Below are positions 36,282 to 43,961 of a stretch of DNA of 64,000 nt, one piece after another. The notes under the pieces were generated by a model. It saw nothing but the letters and a program-made list of their open reading frames with translations. It did not search any database and was not told the DNA's origin. The position numbers were made by a program, and so were the translations under genes. Position 1 is the stretch's first letter. Each line of letters opens with the position of its first letter. The stretch covers positions 2,790,001 to 2,854,000 of the forward strand of contig NC_014098.1 of assembly GCF_000092905.1 (NCBI RefSeq), in the 5' to 3' direction. The stretch is from Kyrpidia tusciae DSM 2912. Its GTDB lineage: Bacteria; Bacillota; Bacilli; Kyrpidiales; Kyrpidiaceae.

Positions 36282-37968
36282 GAGCCTTTTTCGATGCCGA
36301 AAAGGCCAGGAGGGATAAGGGGTAAGGAGCAGGGACCAGAAAACTTTCCCCCAAAGAGGGCCAGGAAAGACAGGGGTTTTGAATGGGGGGAGGGATAGAT
36401 TCGGACAAATTCACCCCAGTCCAATAAGACAGGTGAGTCCTCTTTTGTTAGAATAGTGGTTAGACAAATGATCCAACAAGGAGGACTCACCCTATGGCCA
36501 TTATACCACAACTCGAACTGTTTTCCTGGGAAGAGATTGAGCCGCTTGGAGACTTGGAACGCCTCCGGCTGGTTCTGGAACATCTGCCGGACGAAGCGCT
36601 CATGGCGCATCTGGAGAAATCGAGAGGTCATGGACGAGATGACTACCCGGTACGGGCGATGTGGAACTCGATGTTGGCAGGAATCGTGTTTCAGCACCCG
36701 TCGATCGAGAGCCTGCGCCGGGAACTCTCTCGAAACGGGCAGCTGCGGTCGATCTGTGGGTTGCGCGCAGTTCCCAGCGCAGCCGCTTACACCCGGTTTC
36801 TCCGCAGCTTGATGAGGCACGGGTCGTGGATCGAATCGATGTTCGACGAGCTGGTGAAGGCCCTGAGTGAGGAACTTCCGGATTTCGGGCGTCGTTTGGC
36901 GATGGACAGCAAGGCGATCGCCTCGTGGGCGTCCCGTCCCCCGAAAGAAAAGAAGGAAGACGGACGGCGAGACCTGGATGCAGAGTACGGGGCAAAAACC
37001 TATCGTGGGACCCGCGAGGACGGGAGTACATGGGAGAAAGTGGTCCGGTGGTTTGGCTACAAGCTCCACCTGGTGGTGGATGCTCAGCATGAATTGCCTG
37101 TGGCGTATACGGTGACCAAGGGGTCGCGCTCGGACGTCAAAGAAGGGCATGTCCTGCTGGATGAGATGGAGAAACGCCATCCGGAGATGTTGAAAAAGGC
37201 CGAGGTCCTGACGGCGGATCGGGGGTACGACGACTCGAAACTCCTGAGTCGCTGCTGGGATGAATATGGGATCAAGCCCGTGATCGACACGAGGCGGATG
37301 TGGAAAGACGGGGAGCAAACGCGGTTATTACCGGGACACACGAACGTGGTGTATGACGAGGGGGGAGCGGTGTACTGTTACTGTCCAGAGACAGGGGCCC
37401 GGCAACAGATGAGCAATGGTGGGTTCGAGAAAGACCGGGGGACGGTATGTCCAGCCAAGGCGTACGGGATCACGTGTCAAGGGCGGGAACAGTGCCCCGT
37501 GGCCGGAGGGGTGCGGGTGCCGCTCGCAGTGGACCGGCGGATCTTCACGCCGATTGCCCGGGAGAGCTACAAATGGGCGAAGGAATACCGGTACAGGACG
37601 GCGGTGGAACGGGTGAACAGCCGATTGGACGTCTCGTTTGGGTTTGAACGGCACACCATTCGAGGGTTGGCGAAGATGCGGATACGTTGCGGTTTGGCTT
37701 TGTGCGTGATGCTGGCGATGGCATTGGGGAGGGTGCGGGAGAAGCAGCAAGAACGCATGAGGAGCTTGGTTCGCAGCGTGTCCTAAACGGAACGCGATCG
37801 TAGAAGGTGGAGCTCCTGGGCCAGGTAACCAAGAACCTGACCCCGGTTTCGCATGGCCTGAACCATCCAACCTGTGGATGATAAACCAGATAATGGACAT
37901 ACCAAACTCGCCACGCCGATGGGATTCGTGCTGAAGGTTCGGGGAAAAAGGGACATCGAAAAAGGCTC
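36282..37968 (+). mobile_element. IS1182-family insertion sequence, copy 2 (1,687 bp)
   Basis: The same 15-bp terminal repeats as copy 1 (GAGCCTTTTTCGATG at 36282, inverted at the right end). Same orientation as copy 1. Left flank GCCGGA, right flank TTGGG, the mirror of copy 1. It is 9 bp shorter. The right end lies 14 bp before the -35 box of the TerC promoter. Confidence 0.87.
36494..37786 (+). CDS. IS1182-family transposase
   Basis: 430 residues, nearly identical to the copy-1 transposase; the three-residue LKK after DRGT is absent, and a cluster of differences lies near RPPKEKKEDGRRDLDAEYGAK. The DDE residues (AMDSKAI, TADRGYDDS, VERVNSRLD) are all kept. Same AAGGAGG site before ATG. 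Intact and likely active. Confidence 0.9.
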   Translation: MAIIPQLELFSWEEIEPLGDLERLRLVLEHLPDEALMAHLEKSRGHGRDDYPVRAMWNSMLAGIVFQHPSIESLRRELSRNGQLRSICGLRAVPSAAAYTRFLRSLMRHGSWIESMFDELVKALSEELPDFGRRLAMDSKAIASWASRPPKEKKEDGRRDLDAEYGAKTYRGTREDGSTWEKVVRWFGYKLHLVVDAQHELPVAYTVTKGSRSDVKEGHVLLDEMEKRHPEMLKKAEVLTADRGYDDSKLLSRCWDEYGIKPVIDTRRMWKDGEQTRLLPGHTNVVYDEGGAVYCYCPETGARQQMSNGGFEKDRGTVCPAKAYGITCQGREQCPVAGGVRVPLAVDRRIFTPIARESYKWAKEYRYRTAVERVNSRLDVSFGFERHTIRGLAKMRIRCGLALCVMLAMALGRVREKQQERMRSLVRSVS

Positions 37969-37982
37969 TTGGGGCAAACCTC

Positions 37983-38012
37983 TTGACGATCTCATTCTAT
38001 TAACTGTAGAAT
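37983..38012 (+). promoter_or_regulatory. Promoter of the riboswitch-terC unit
   Basis: TTGACG (37983-37988) and TAGAAT (38007-38012) with an 18-bp spacer. Transcription would begin about 38019, just before the yybP-ykoY aptamer. The IS1182 end 14 bp upstream leaves the core promoter intact but replaces all upstream sequence. Confidence 0.65.
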
Positions 38013-38029
38013 ATAGGCACAAGCTGTAT

Positions 38030-38117
38030 ATGTCTCCAAAGGGGAGTAGCGGAACGGCAAAGTCGTCAGTACGGGGTTGCGGCCCCCGGCTTTGCGGCAA
38101 CGGTGACGTTGTGAGCG
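38030..38117 (+). ncRNA. yybP-ykoY manganese riboswitch aptamer
   Basis: The leader holds the class landmarks CAAAGGGGAGTAGC (38037 on), a GC-rich arm (TACGGGGTTGCGGCCCCCGG), and GCAACGGTGACG with GAGCGAGACC at the 3' side. It is followed by an intrinsic terminator and then a TerC-family gene, the classic arrangement. Known members bind Mn2+ and allow read-through when manganese is high. Base pairing was judged by eye only. Confidence 0.85.
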
Positions 38118-38151
38118 AGACCTTTACCGAAAAGCGGTAAAGGTCTTTTTT
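38118..38151 (+). terminator. Expression-platform terminator of the Mn riboswitch
   Basis: AGACCTTTACC pairs with GGTAAAGGTCT around a GAAAAGC loop, followed by six T residues. The 5' arm overlaps the aptamer's closing segment (GAGCGAGACC), so Mn2+ binding would sequester it and prevent termination. Confidence 0.85.
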
Positions 38152-38246
38152 GTTGAACGCGACCCTATCATGAATCTTTTTTGCCATCCGTCGCGGCGCA
38201 TGCTCTTCATCCAACGAGGACAATCTCAAGATAGGAGGCGAGTGAG

Positions 38247-38969
38247 TTGGAATTTCTTTCAGCGGCATTTTTCTCTGCGCTTTTGGCCATTATTATCATT
38301 GACCTGGTGCTGGCCGGCGACAACGCCGTCGTGATCGGAATGTCGGCCAGAACGCTCCCCAAGGACCTACAGAAAAAAGCGATTGTATGGGGTACTTTGA
38401 TCGCTATCGTCGTTCGCATCCTCGCCACCTTCGTCGCGGTGTGGCTGCTCGAGATCCCCGGTCTTCTCCTTGCGGGGGGGCTGCTGTTAATCTGGATTTC
38501 TTATAAATTGCTCATTCAGCAGAGTAAGCACGATGGCGCGGCTGGATCCGGCTTGGGAAAGGTTGCCGGCACCATGGCCGTGGCGGAGGCGGCCGTCGGT
38601 CTTCGGGCAGCCATCCGGACCATCGTCGTCGCCGATGCTGCTATGGGCTTAGACAACGTCCTGGCGGTGGCTGGAGCCGCTCACGGTCACTGGATTCTCG
38701 TATTCTTGGGCCTCGTGATCAGTATTCCCCTTGTCGTGTGGGGCAGCACCCTCATCGTCAAGCTCATGGATCGGTTCCCGTGGCTCATCTACGTGGGCGG
38801 CGGGGTCTTGGCCTGGACGGCCGGAAAAATGATCGCCGACGAACCGCTGCTGCAAACAGTATTTGACAACCCCGTCTTGTACTGGATGGTCATCATCCTC
38901 GTCATCGCCGGAGTTCTCACGGCCGGTCTCATCACGAATCAAAGGAGGCACCAAGCCGCGGGGAGTTAA
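38247..38969 (+). CDS. TerC-family membrane protein (YkoY-like, Mn2+ export)
   Basis: 240 residues; TTG start with AGGAGG about 9 nt upstream. Seven helices, with the family's metal-associated acidic motifs LVLAGDNAVVIG in TM1-2 and VVADAAMGLDNVLAVAG in the second half, in inverted symmetry. A yybP-ykoY riboswitch controls it, so a function in manganese efflux or metalation of exported proteins is likely, as for Bacillus MeeF/MeeY. A short, strongly polar C-terminus follows the last helix. Confidence 0.88.
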   Translation: MEFLSAAFFSALLAIIIIDLVLAGDNAVVIGMSARTLPKDLQKKAIVWGTLIAIVVRILATFVAVWLLEIPGLLLAGGLLLIWISYKLLIQQSKHDGAAGSGLGKVAGTMAVAEAAVGLRAAIRTIVVADAAMGLDNVLAVAGAAHGHWILVFLGLVISIPLVVWGSTLIVKLMDRFPWLIYVGGGVLAWTAGKMIADEPLLQTVFDNPVLYWMVIILVIAGVLTAGLITNQRRHQAAGS

Positions 38970-39070
38970 ACCGGCAACTGAGCCGGAACGAAAACACGCA
39001 CCAGCTCAGCGGCCTGGGCCACCCCTGTGCTAGACGCGGACTGCCTCATCAGCAGTCCGCCGCCGCAGGG

Positions 39071-39826
39071 TCAGCTTTGGCGAGGTTCCCCCCGCGTATC
39101 TTCCAAAAATCCCTGTTCCCGAAGGTAGTCGAGCATAAAGGGCCGGCGGGGCGCCTGGAGAACCCGGGCCACGTATTCACTCCACCCGTGGGTGCGTTTC
39201 CCCTCGGTCCGAGCGCGGTAATAGGCGCTCACCGTCTGATCGTAATCGGCGATGTGCACATCCCGGTCCGGTTCGTAGCGATTCCGGTGCAGCACAACCT
39301 CCAGGGGCAGCCGTGGTTTTTTCTCCGGTCGCTCGGCGGGATAGCCCACCGTCAGCGCAAATACCGGGTAAACGAAGCGCGGGATTTCCAATAGCCGGGT
39401 GACCTCGCGGATCTGATTGCGGATCCCCCCGACAAAACAGATTCCCAACCCCATCGATTCAGCGGCCAAGGCGGCATTCTCCGCCGCCAAGGCAGTGTCC
39501 ACGGTGGCCACGATAAAAAGTTCGGCGTTTGAAAGCTCACCCCCTCTGTCCCCGGCTCCTGCGGCCTCCATCATCCGCCTCACGTCTGCACAAAACACCA
39601 GAGCCACCGAACAAGTCTCGACGTGCCGATTGCCGGACAACTCCGCCAGTTCCCATTTTATCTTCGGGTCTCGAACGGCGATCACGGTGTAAGCCTGAAC
39701 GAAGCTGGAAGTGGCCGCCGATTGCGCGCTGCGCACGATCTCCTCGATCATCTCCTCAGATACCTCGCGGGGCAAATACTCCCGTACGGACCGATGGTTT
39801 TGTATCAAACGTATCGTGTCGTTCAC
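39071..39826 (-). CDS. NADPH-dependent nitroreductase (NfsA/FRP type)
   Basis: 251 residues from GTG 39826 (AAAGGGGGG upstream). FMN-binding opening HRSVREY (about 11-17), QSAATSSFVQAYTVIAV, and GGIRNQIREVTRLL with VYPVFALTVGYP are typical of the NfsA-like group; the long C-terminal arm with HGWSEYVARVL is also typical. It reduces nitroaromatics, quinones or flavins using NADPH. Monocistronic on the evidence of spacing. Confidence 0.88.
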   Translation of the reverse strand: MNDTIRLIQNHRSVREYLPREVSEEMIEEIVRSAQSAATSSFVQAYTVIAVRDPKIKWELAELSGNRHVETCSVALVFCADVRRMMEAAGAGDRGGELSNAELFIVATVDTALAAENAALAAESMGLGICFVGGIRNQIREVTRLLEIPRFVYPVFALTVGYPAERPEKKPRLPLEVVLHRNRYEPDRDVHIADYDQTVSAYYRARTEGKRTHGWSEYVARVLQAPRRPFMLDYLREQGFLEDTRGEPRQS

Positions 39827-39940
39827 GACGGCCCCCCTTTCGTTTCCATCTTACCCAGGTATCGTCCGGGGATCAACCGATCCTCGGGCGAGCCCACCTC
39901 TGTGGCGAGAACGTTTGACCAAGACCGTGACCTCGAATAA

Positions 39941-40117
39941 GGGTTGGCCGAGTCCCTGGATCGGATCTTGACCAACCTGAAGGCCCAAGGGTACACCTTC
40001 CGCACTCTGGATGATTTTGAGTCCCCGGCCGGTTCCCTCGGCCGGTTCGGGCCGCGATCGGCCGGACACCTCCCTCTCCCCTTAATCCGAAGGAAAGATG
40101 CCCGCATCATCCGGTAA
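39941..40117 (+). pseudogene. Possible remnant of a polysaccharide deacetylase 3' end
   Basis: Directly after a stop, the frame reads LAESLDRILTNLKAQGYTF then RTLDDF, very like the last helix and strand of NodB-type deacetylases (L.ri...Lk.qGY.fvtldel). Everything upstream is unrelated. The tail to 40117 runs over the end of the neighbouring gene. Only about 27 residues are informative. Confidence 0.35.
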
Positions 40118-40495
40118 ACTCGGGTATTCCCGGAATTGCACGTGCCGAAATACGTGCCGGTTTTCTACCCCGCCGTCCGGCCGCGGCACTGAAGTGTATT
40201 CTCGTCGGGTGGTGGCATAGAGCGGAATCCGCCCGTGCCGCCGACACCACGCCACCGCCAGCAAAATGGCGCCGGGTTCGCCGTGCACAAGCACGAGGTC
40301 ACCCGGCACCGTCTCCTGTTCGATCCAGTTCCAGATCGGGTCCAGCCAATCCGCAGGAAAAGGCCCCTCCGGGGGAATCTGGGACCACCGCTCCTGCAGC
40401 TCCGCGGGTAGGGCCGCAAACCGCCCCACCCTCCATCGTTCCCGGGCCTCCTCCTCCTGCTCCGACATCAGGCTGTGCGAAAAGAGCAAAACCAT
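40082..40495 (-). CDS. csx20: Csx20-like protein (CRISPR-associated family), no CRISPR nearby
   Basis: 137 residues from ATG 40495, with GGTGAGA upstream; an ATG at 40528 overlapping the previous stop is the alternative. The sequence opens MVLLFSHSL, then FAALPAELQERWSQIPPEGP, GDLVLVHGEPGAILLAVAWC, PLYATTRREY and VFRHVQFREYP. This spacing matches my memory of Csx20 proteins (LLFSH, QIPPD, GDYVLIQGDFGA, PIYATTKREA, FKHVRFR). Csx20 is linked to type III CRISPR and has been proposed as a ring nuclease. Here it sits with a metallophosphoesterase and no cas genes in view. Confidence 0.62.
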   Translation of the reverse strand: MVLLFSHSLMSEQEEEARERWRVGRFAALPAELQERWSQIPPEGPFPADWLDPIWNWIEQETVPGDLVLVHGEPGAILLAVAWCRRHGRIPLYATTRREYTSVPRPDGGVENRHVFRHVQFREYPSLPDDAGIFPSD

Positions 40496-40524
40496 GGTTC
40501 TCACCGACAATACGCCCCCACTCC

Positions 40525-41259
40525 TCATCCGAAAGGACTGATCGCCTCCCGAATCACCCGCATCATTTGTAGATTCGGATAATCCACTTGTCGCAAACGC
40601 TCTGCCGCCCGGTCCGCGTCATAGGGCACCCGCTCCAGGGTCACCCGAAACCGCCCGGCCTCCACCTCGAGCAGGGCGTAAGACGGCTGGGGCAGGCCGT
40701 CGAAGGGCAGGCCGACACTACCGGTGTTCACCACACATTTTCCCCAGAGATAGCGCACATAGGGCAGGTGAATATGCCCGTACACATAGACGTCCACCGC
40801 CGGTTTGACCATCAACCGCCCCTCTAATACTTCAGCGGAGGCATCCGGCAACACTGCGGTGAACAAATTGGTGGGCGTGGCGTGAAAGGCGTGAATCCGC
40901 ACCCCTTCGAGATCCCAAAAGATGTCCTCCGGAAGTTCCTCCAGGTATCGCACTTGGTCTGCCGTCAGCCGGCCGGCGGTCCACTCCTGCTCCCGGCGCA
41001 TAATCTCCAAAAACGGGTCCGGCACCTCGCCGGCCTCCACGCCCCGTACCGTCCACAGGTCGGCATTGCCTTGAATCACCTCGGCGCCGGCCGCCGCCAA
41101 CTCCCGCACCTTCTCCACCGCCCGGGTGGGCTCCGCGCCGCGATAGGCGATATCCCCCAGCACCGCGATACGGTCGACACCCCGCTTCCGCACATCCGCC
41201 AACACCGCATCAAGAGCCCCGACATTGCCGTGAATGTCCGACAAAAACGCCACCCGCAT
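40525..41259 (-). CDS. Metallophosphoesterase (YfcE/MJ0936-like)
   Basis: 244 residues from ATG 41259 (GGAGGAGG upstream). Calcineurin-like motifs in order: SDIHGN (about 7-12), LGDIAYRGAEP, QGNAD (GNxD variant of GNHD), HATPTN and YGHIHLPYVR. Such proteins hydrolyse cyclic or linear phosphodiesters with two metal ions. It lies directly upstream of the Csx20-like gene and may be co-transcribed, which is interesting because both could act on nucleotides; this is inference. Confidence 0.85.
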   Translation of the reverse strand: MRVAFLSDIHGNVGALDAVLADVRKRGVDRIAVLGDIAYRGAEPTRAVEKVRELAAAGAEVIQGNADLWTVRGVEAGEVPDPFLEIMRREQEWTAGRLTADQVRYLEELPEDIFWDLEGVRIHAFHATPTNLFTAVLPDASAEVLEGRLMVKPAVDVYVYGHIHLPYVRYLWGKCVVNTGSVGLPFDGLPQPSYALLEVEAGRFRVTLERVPYDADRAAERLRQVDYPNLQMMRVIREAISPFG

Positions 41260-41336
41260 GGTCAAAGCCTCCTCCCGCAGTCGGACAATGCTTCCAGCAT
41301 CACACCACAATAAATATTTATTAATTCCAATCTATG

Positions 41337-41580
41337 TTAGGTATTGTACCCGAAGACCTTGTCAATATCCTTTAAATGTGGATATAGACTTAGTAACTCA
41401 GGTGTAATGTGACATACATAGTTCTCAACTGGAGGTTGTTTAAGGAATATAGCATAGTATCCCGCATAAGAACTACGTGTCATCGGCTCAATTACATCAT
41501 TTCTCGGACATCCTCAGGAATTGCTGGTTCGAATATACCATGTCGGAATAAAACTTAGGTGTTTTTTGTAGGTCACCCGC
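41337..41580 (-). pseudogene. AT-rich frameshifted remnant, family unknown
   Basis: On the minus strand one frame reads FRHGIFEPAIPEDVREMM (about 41485-41545); shifted by one it continues VIEPMTRSSYAGYYAIF, KQPPVENYVCHITPELL and SLYPHLKDIDKVFGYNT with a stop at 41337-41339. The smooth continuation across one frameshift, in a block clearly richer in A+T than its neighbours, indicates a degraded acquired gene. I do not recognise the family. Bases 41581-41687 hold nothing visible. Confidence 0.45.
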
Positions 41581-41687
41581 CACAGGGACCGCAACGCGTC
41601 CACAAGAATGACAACTGGCTCGAGGGACGTTGATGCCCCGTGGCTATGGACCCCACTCAGGATATGTCGAGGATGGCATCATATGCC

Positions 41688-43091
41688 CTATGCGCCTTCT
41701 GCTTCGCCTAACCCCCGACGGGCGAGCTCATTCCAATACACGCACAGCGTCCGGATCCCCTTTTTAAAATTCCCCAGGTCAAAATGCTCGTTCGGCGCGT
41801 GGTTATTCTCGGTGGGTAGACTGAATCCCATCATCACCGCGGTCAATCCGAGAATGCGGTGAAACTCTTCCACGATGGGGATGGATCCGCCCAATCGGGT
41901 GAACACCGGCCCTGTGCCGTACACCGCCTCGTAGGCAGGGATCGCCGCTTGAATGCCCGGATGATCCAGAGGCGCCACATAGGGCCGGCCGCCGTCGAAC
42001 CGCTGCACCTCCACCCGAACGCCCACCGGCGCGTGCCGGGACACGTGAGCCGCGATGAGATCCATGATTTCGCCGGGATCCTGATCCGGGACCAGCCGGC
42101 AGGTGATCTTCGCGTGGGCCTCGGCGGGGATCACCGTTTTCGTCCCCTCCCCTTGAAATCCGCCATAGATCCCGTTGATCTCCAGGGTCGGCCGGGCGGT
42201 GGTCCGCTCGACATAGTTATAGCCCGCCTCCCCAACCAGGACCGATAGACCGAGGTCCCGGGCCAAGGCCCTTTCATCGAAGCCGAGCCCCCGGATCGCC
42301 TCCCGCTCCTCGGGTGTCAAATCCCGAACCCGATCGTAGAAACCCTGCACTCGCACCCGGCCATCGGAACCGTGCATGGACGCCAGGATCTCCACCAGGG
42401 CGTGGATGGGGTTGGGCACGCCGCCTCCGTAGATGCCGGAATGCAGGTCTCCCTTCGCACCGTACACATCCACCTGCAGAGCCGCCATCCCCCTGAGCCC
42501 GTAACAGATCGCCGGACGCCCCGGGGCCAGCATGGAAGTATCGGAAATCACCAGTACATCGGCTTGGAAAAGATCCCGGTTCGCCTCCAGACACCCGGGC
42601 AGACTCCCGCTGCCCACCTCTTCCTCGCCTTCAAAGCAGAATTTTACGTTCACCGGAAGTTCTCCGACAGCCTTTAGCCACGCTTCGACCGCCTTCACGT
42701 GCATGAAAACCTGGCCCTTGTCATCGCTCGTACCCCGGCCGTAGATTTTCCCATCCCGCACCTCGGGTTCAAAGGGCGGCGACTGCCAAAGGTTTAACGG
42801 GTCCACGGGCTGGACGTCATAATGGCCATAAATCAGCGCTGTCGGAGCGCCAGGTTTGCCCATCCACTCTCCATACACCACGGGATTCCCCTCCGTTTCC
42901 ACCAGCCGCGCCCCCTGCACCCCCGCCCGGGTCAGCGCATCCACCAACCATCGCGCCGCCGCCAGGACATCCCCCTTGTGCTCTGACAGCGCGCTGATGC
43001 TCGGAATGCGAATAAAATCCTTGAGCTCCTCTAAAAATCTTTCATTTTCTGCCTCGGCATATCGGATTGCGGCGTCAATTCCATTGTTCAC
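41688..43091 (-). CDS. M20-family dipeptidase (metallopeptidase)
   Basis: 467 residues from GTG 43091 (AAAGGGG upstream). Zinc ligands and catalytic residues are in order: GHYDVQP (His, Asp), GTSDDKGQ (bridging Asp), EGEEEVGS (general base Glu and ligand), VISDTSM (Asp) and HAPNEHFDL near the C-terminus (His). The dimerisation domain lies between about 190 and 330. It cleaves short peptides or related amides. It stands alone, but complements the dpp-type uptake operon and M19 dipeptidase found 10 kb to the right. Confidence 0.9.
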   Translation of the reverse strand: MNNGIDAAIRYAEAENERFLEELKDFIRIPSISALSEHKGDVLAAARWLVDALTRAGVQGARLVETEGNPVVYGEWMGKPGAPTALIYGHYDVQPVDPLNLWQSPPFEPEVRDGKIYGRGTSDDKGQVFMHVKAVEAWLKAVGELPVNVKFCFEGEEEVGSGSLPGCLEANRDLFQADVLVISDTSMLAPGRPAICYGLRGMAALQVDVYGAKGDLHSGIYGGGVPNPIHALVEILASMHGSDGRVRVQGFYDRVRDLTPEEREAIRGLGFDERALARDLGLSVLVGEAGYNYVERTTARPTLEINGIYGGFQGEGTKTVIPAEAHAKITCRLVPDQDPGEIMDLIAAHVSRHAPVGVRVEVQRFDGGRPYVAPLDHPGIQAAIPAYEAVYGTGPVFTRLGGSIPIVEEFHRILGLTAVMMGFSLPTENNHAPNEHFDLGNFKKGIRTLCVYWNELARRGLGEAEGA

Positions 43092-43197
43092 GATCTGTTC
43101 CCCTTTCGTTCACAAATATGGCCCAGAACGCCCCTGTCTTCCCCCCGGGATTTCTGTTAAACTTCTGTAAGAGACTGACAAAAGGAGGGGTCAACTT

Positions 43198-43593
43198 ATG
43201 AAGAAACTTCTCGCTGTCCTCGCGGCAGGCGCTTTATTAGTGGCGGGTTGCGGCGCCGCATCCCAGCCCTCTTCGGGCTCGGGTTCCTCCAGTGCCTCAA
43301 CGCCCACCACCTCCAGCCAAAGCGGATCGTCCTCTTCCTCGTCTTCATCTTCGGGTTCTGGCGGCGGCAGTGCAGACGTGACAGCCTTGTACCAGCAGAA
43401 TTGCCAAGCGTGTCACGGCGCCAACCTCGAAGGAGGAGTCGGACCCGCGCTGGACAAGGTGGGCGCCAAACTGTCCGAAGACCAGATTCAAAAGCAGATC
43501 GAAAACGGCGGTGGAACCATGCCTGGATTCAAGAGCAGCATGAAAGAGGACGACATCAAAGCCCTCGCCACGTGGCTTGCCGCCAAGAAGTGA
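43198..43593 (+). CDS. Membrane-anchored c-type cytochrome (lipoprotein)
   Basis: 131 residues with AAAGGAGG before ATG. Signal peptide with lipobox VAGC, then a flexible Ser/Gly-rich linker (about residues 22-62) and a single-haem domain with CQACH (haem attachment, His ligand) and MPGF supplying the Met ligand. It resembles Bacillus cytochrome c-551 (CccB), a small lipid-anchored electron carrier for terminal oxidases. Monocistronic, followed by an intrinsic terminator. Confidence 0.9.
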   Translation: MKKLLAVLAAGALLVAGCGAASQPSSGSGSSSASTPTTSSQSGSSSSSSSSSGSGGGSADVTALYQQNCQACHGANLEGGVGPALDKVGAKLSEDQIQKQIENGGGTMPGFKSSMKEDDIKALATWLAAKK

Positions 43594-43621
43594 GAACGAC
43601 TCCCAATCTTGAGAAAACCTC

Positions 43622-43658
43622 CAAGCCGGTTGCCTCGGACAGCCGGCTTGCCGTTTTC
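43622..43658 (+). terminator. Terminator of the cytochrome c gene
   Basis: CAAGCCGG (43622-43629) pairs with CCGGCTTG (43643-43650), followed by CCGTTTTCTT. It lies 28 bp after the cytochrome stop codon. Confidence 0.75.
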
Positions 43659-43807
43659 TTGCATCCCTTCATCTCAGTCGCCGGGCAGTTGTTCCTGTTG
43701 CCCGGCGATCCGGCTCGGATGCTGCCTCACTGCATTTGCTATTGCTATCCTATATAGTACCACGCCGTGCCACTTTATTCCCGCCAGGTGGTCGTTCCCG
43801 CCAAAAT

Positions 43808-43849
43808 GAAAAAGCCCGGTCCCGGAACCATGGCCCGGGTCGAGCTTTT
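43808..43849. terminator. Imperfect hairpin, possible terminator
   Basis: AAAAGCCCGG...CCCGG pairs imperfectly with CCCGGG...GCTTTT. Placed between the cytochrome and the convergent secreted-protein gene, with A and T runs at its feet so it could serve the minus-strand gene. Confidence 0.45.
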
Positions 43850-43961
43850 GAACAACCATCCTGGAACGCGGCATGCACATTATTCCATGATCAGCACCCC
43901 GAGAAAGGGGCTTAAAAAGGCCGATTGCCCGCCATGCCCCAGGTTCTCTTGTCCCTGGGCT

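Larger units (their letters stand above)
22326..37968. mobile_element. IS1182-bounded mobile-element compound (15.6 kb)
   Basis: Two directly repeated IS1182 copies enclose 12,260 bp of nested mobile DNA. Outer flanks are TTGGG on both sides (22321-22325 and 37969-37973); inner flanks are GCCGGA on both sides (24022-24027 and 36276-36281). The whole block sits between the divergent amidase and TerC genes, whose intergenic sequence can be rejoined at one TTGGG. This pattern fits recombination of a circle carrying one IS copy into a resident copy, or movement as a composite unit. Confidence 0.7.
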
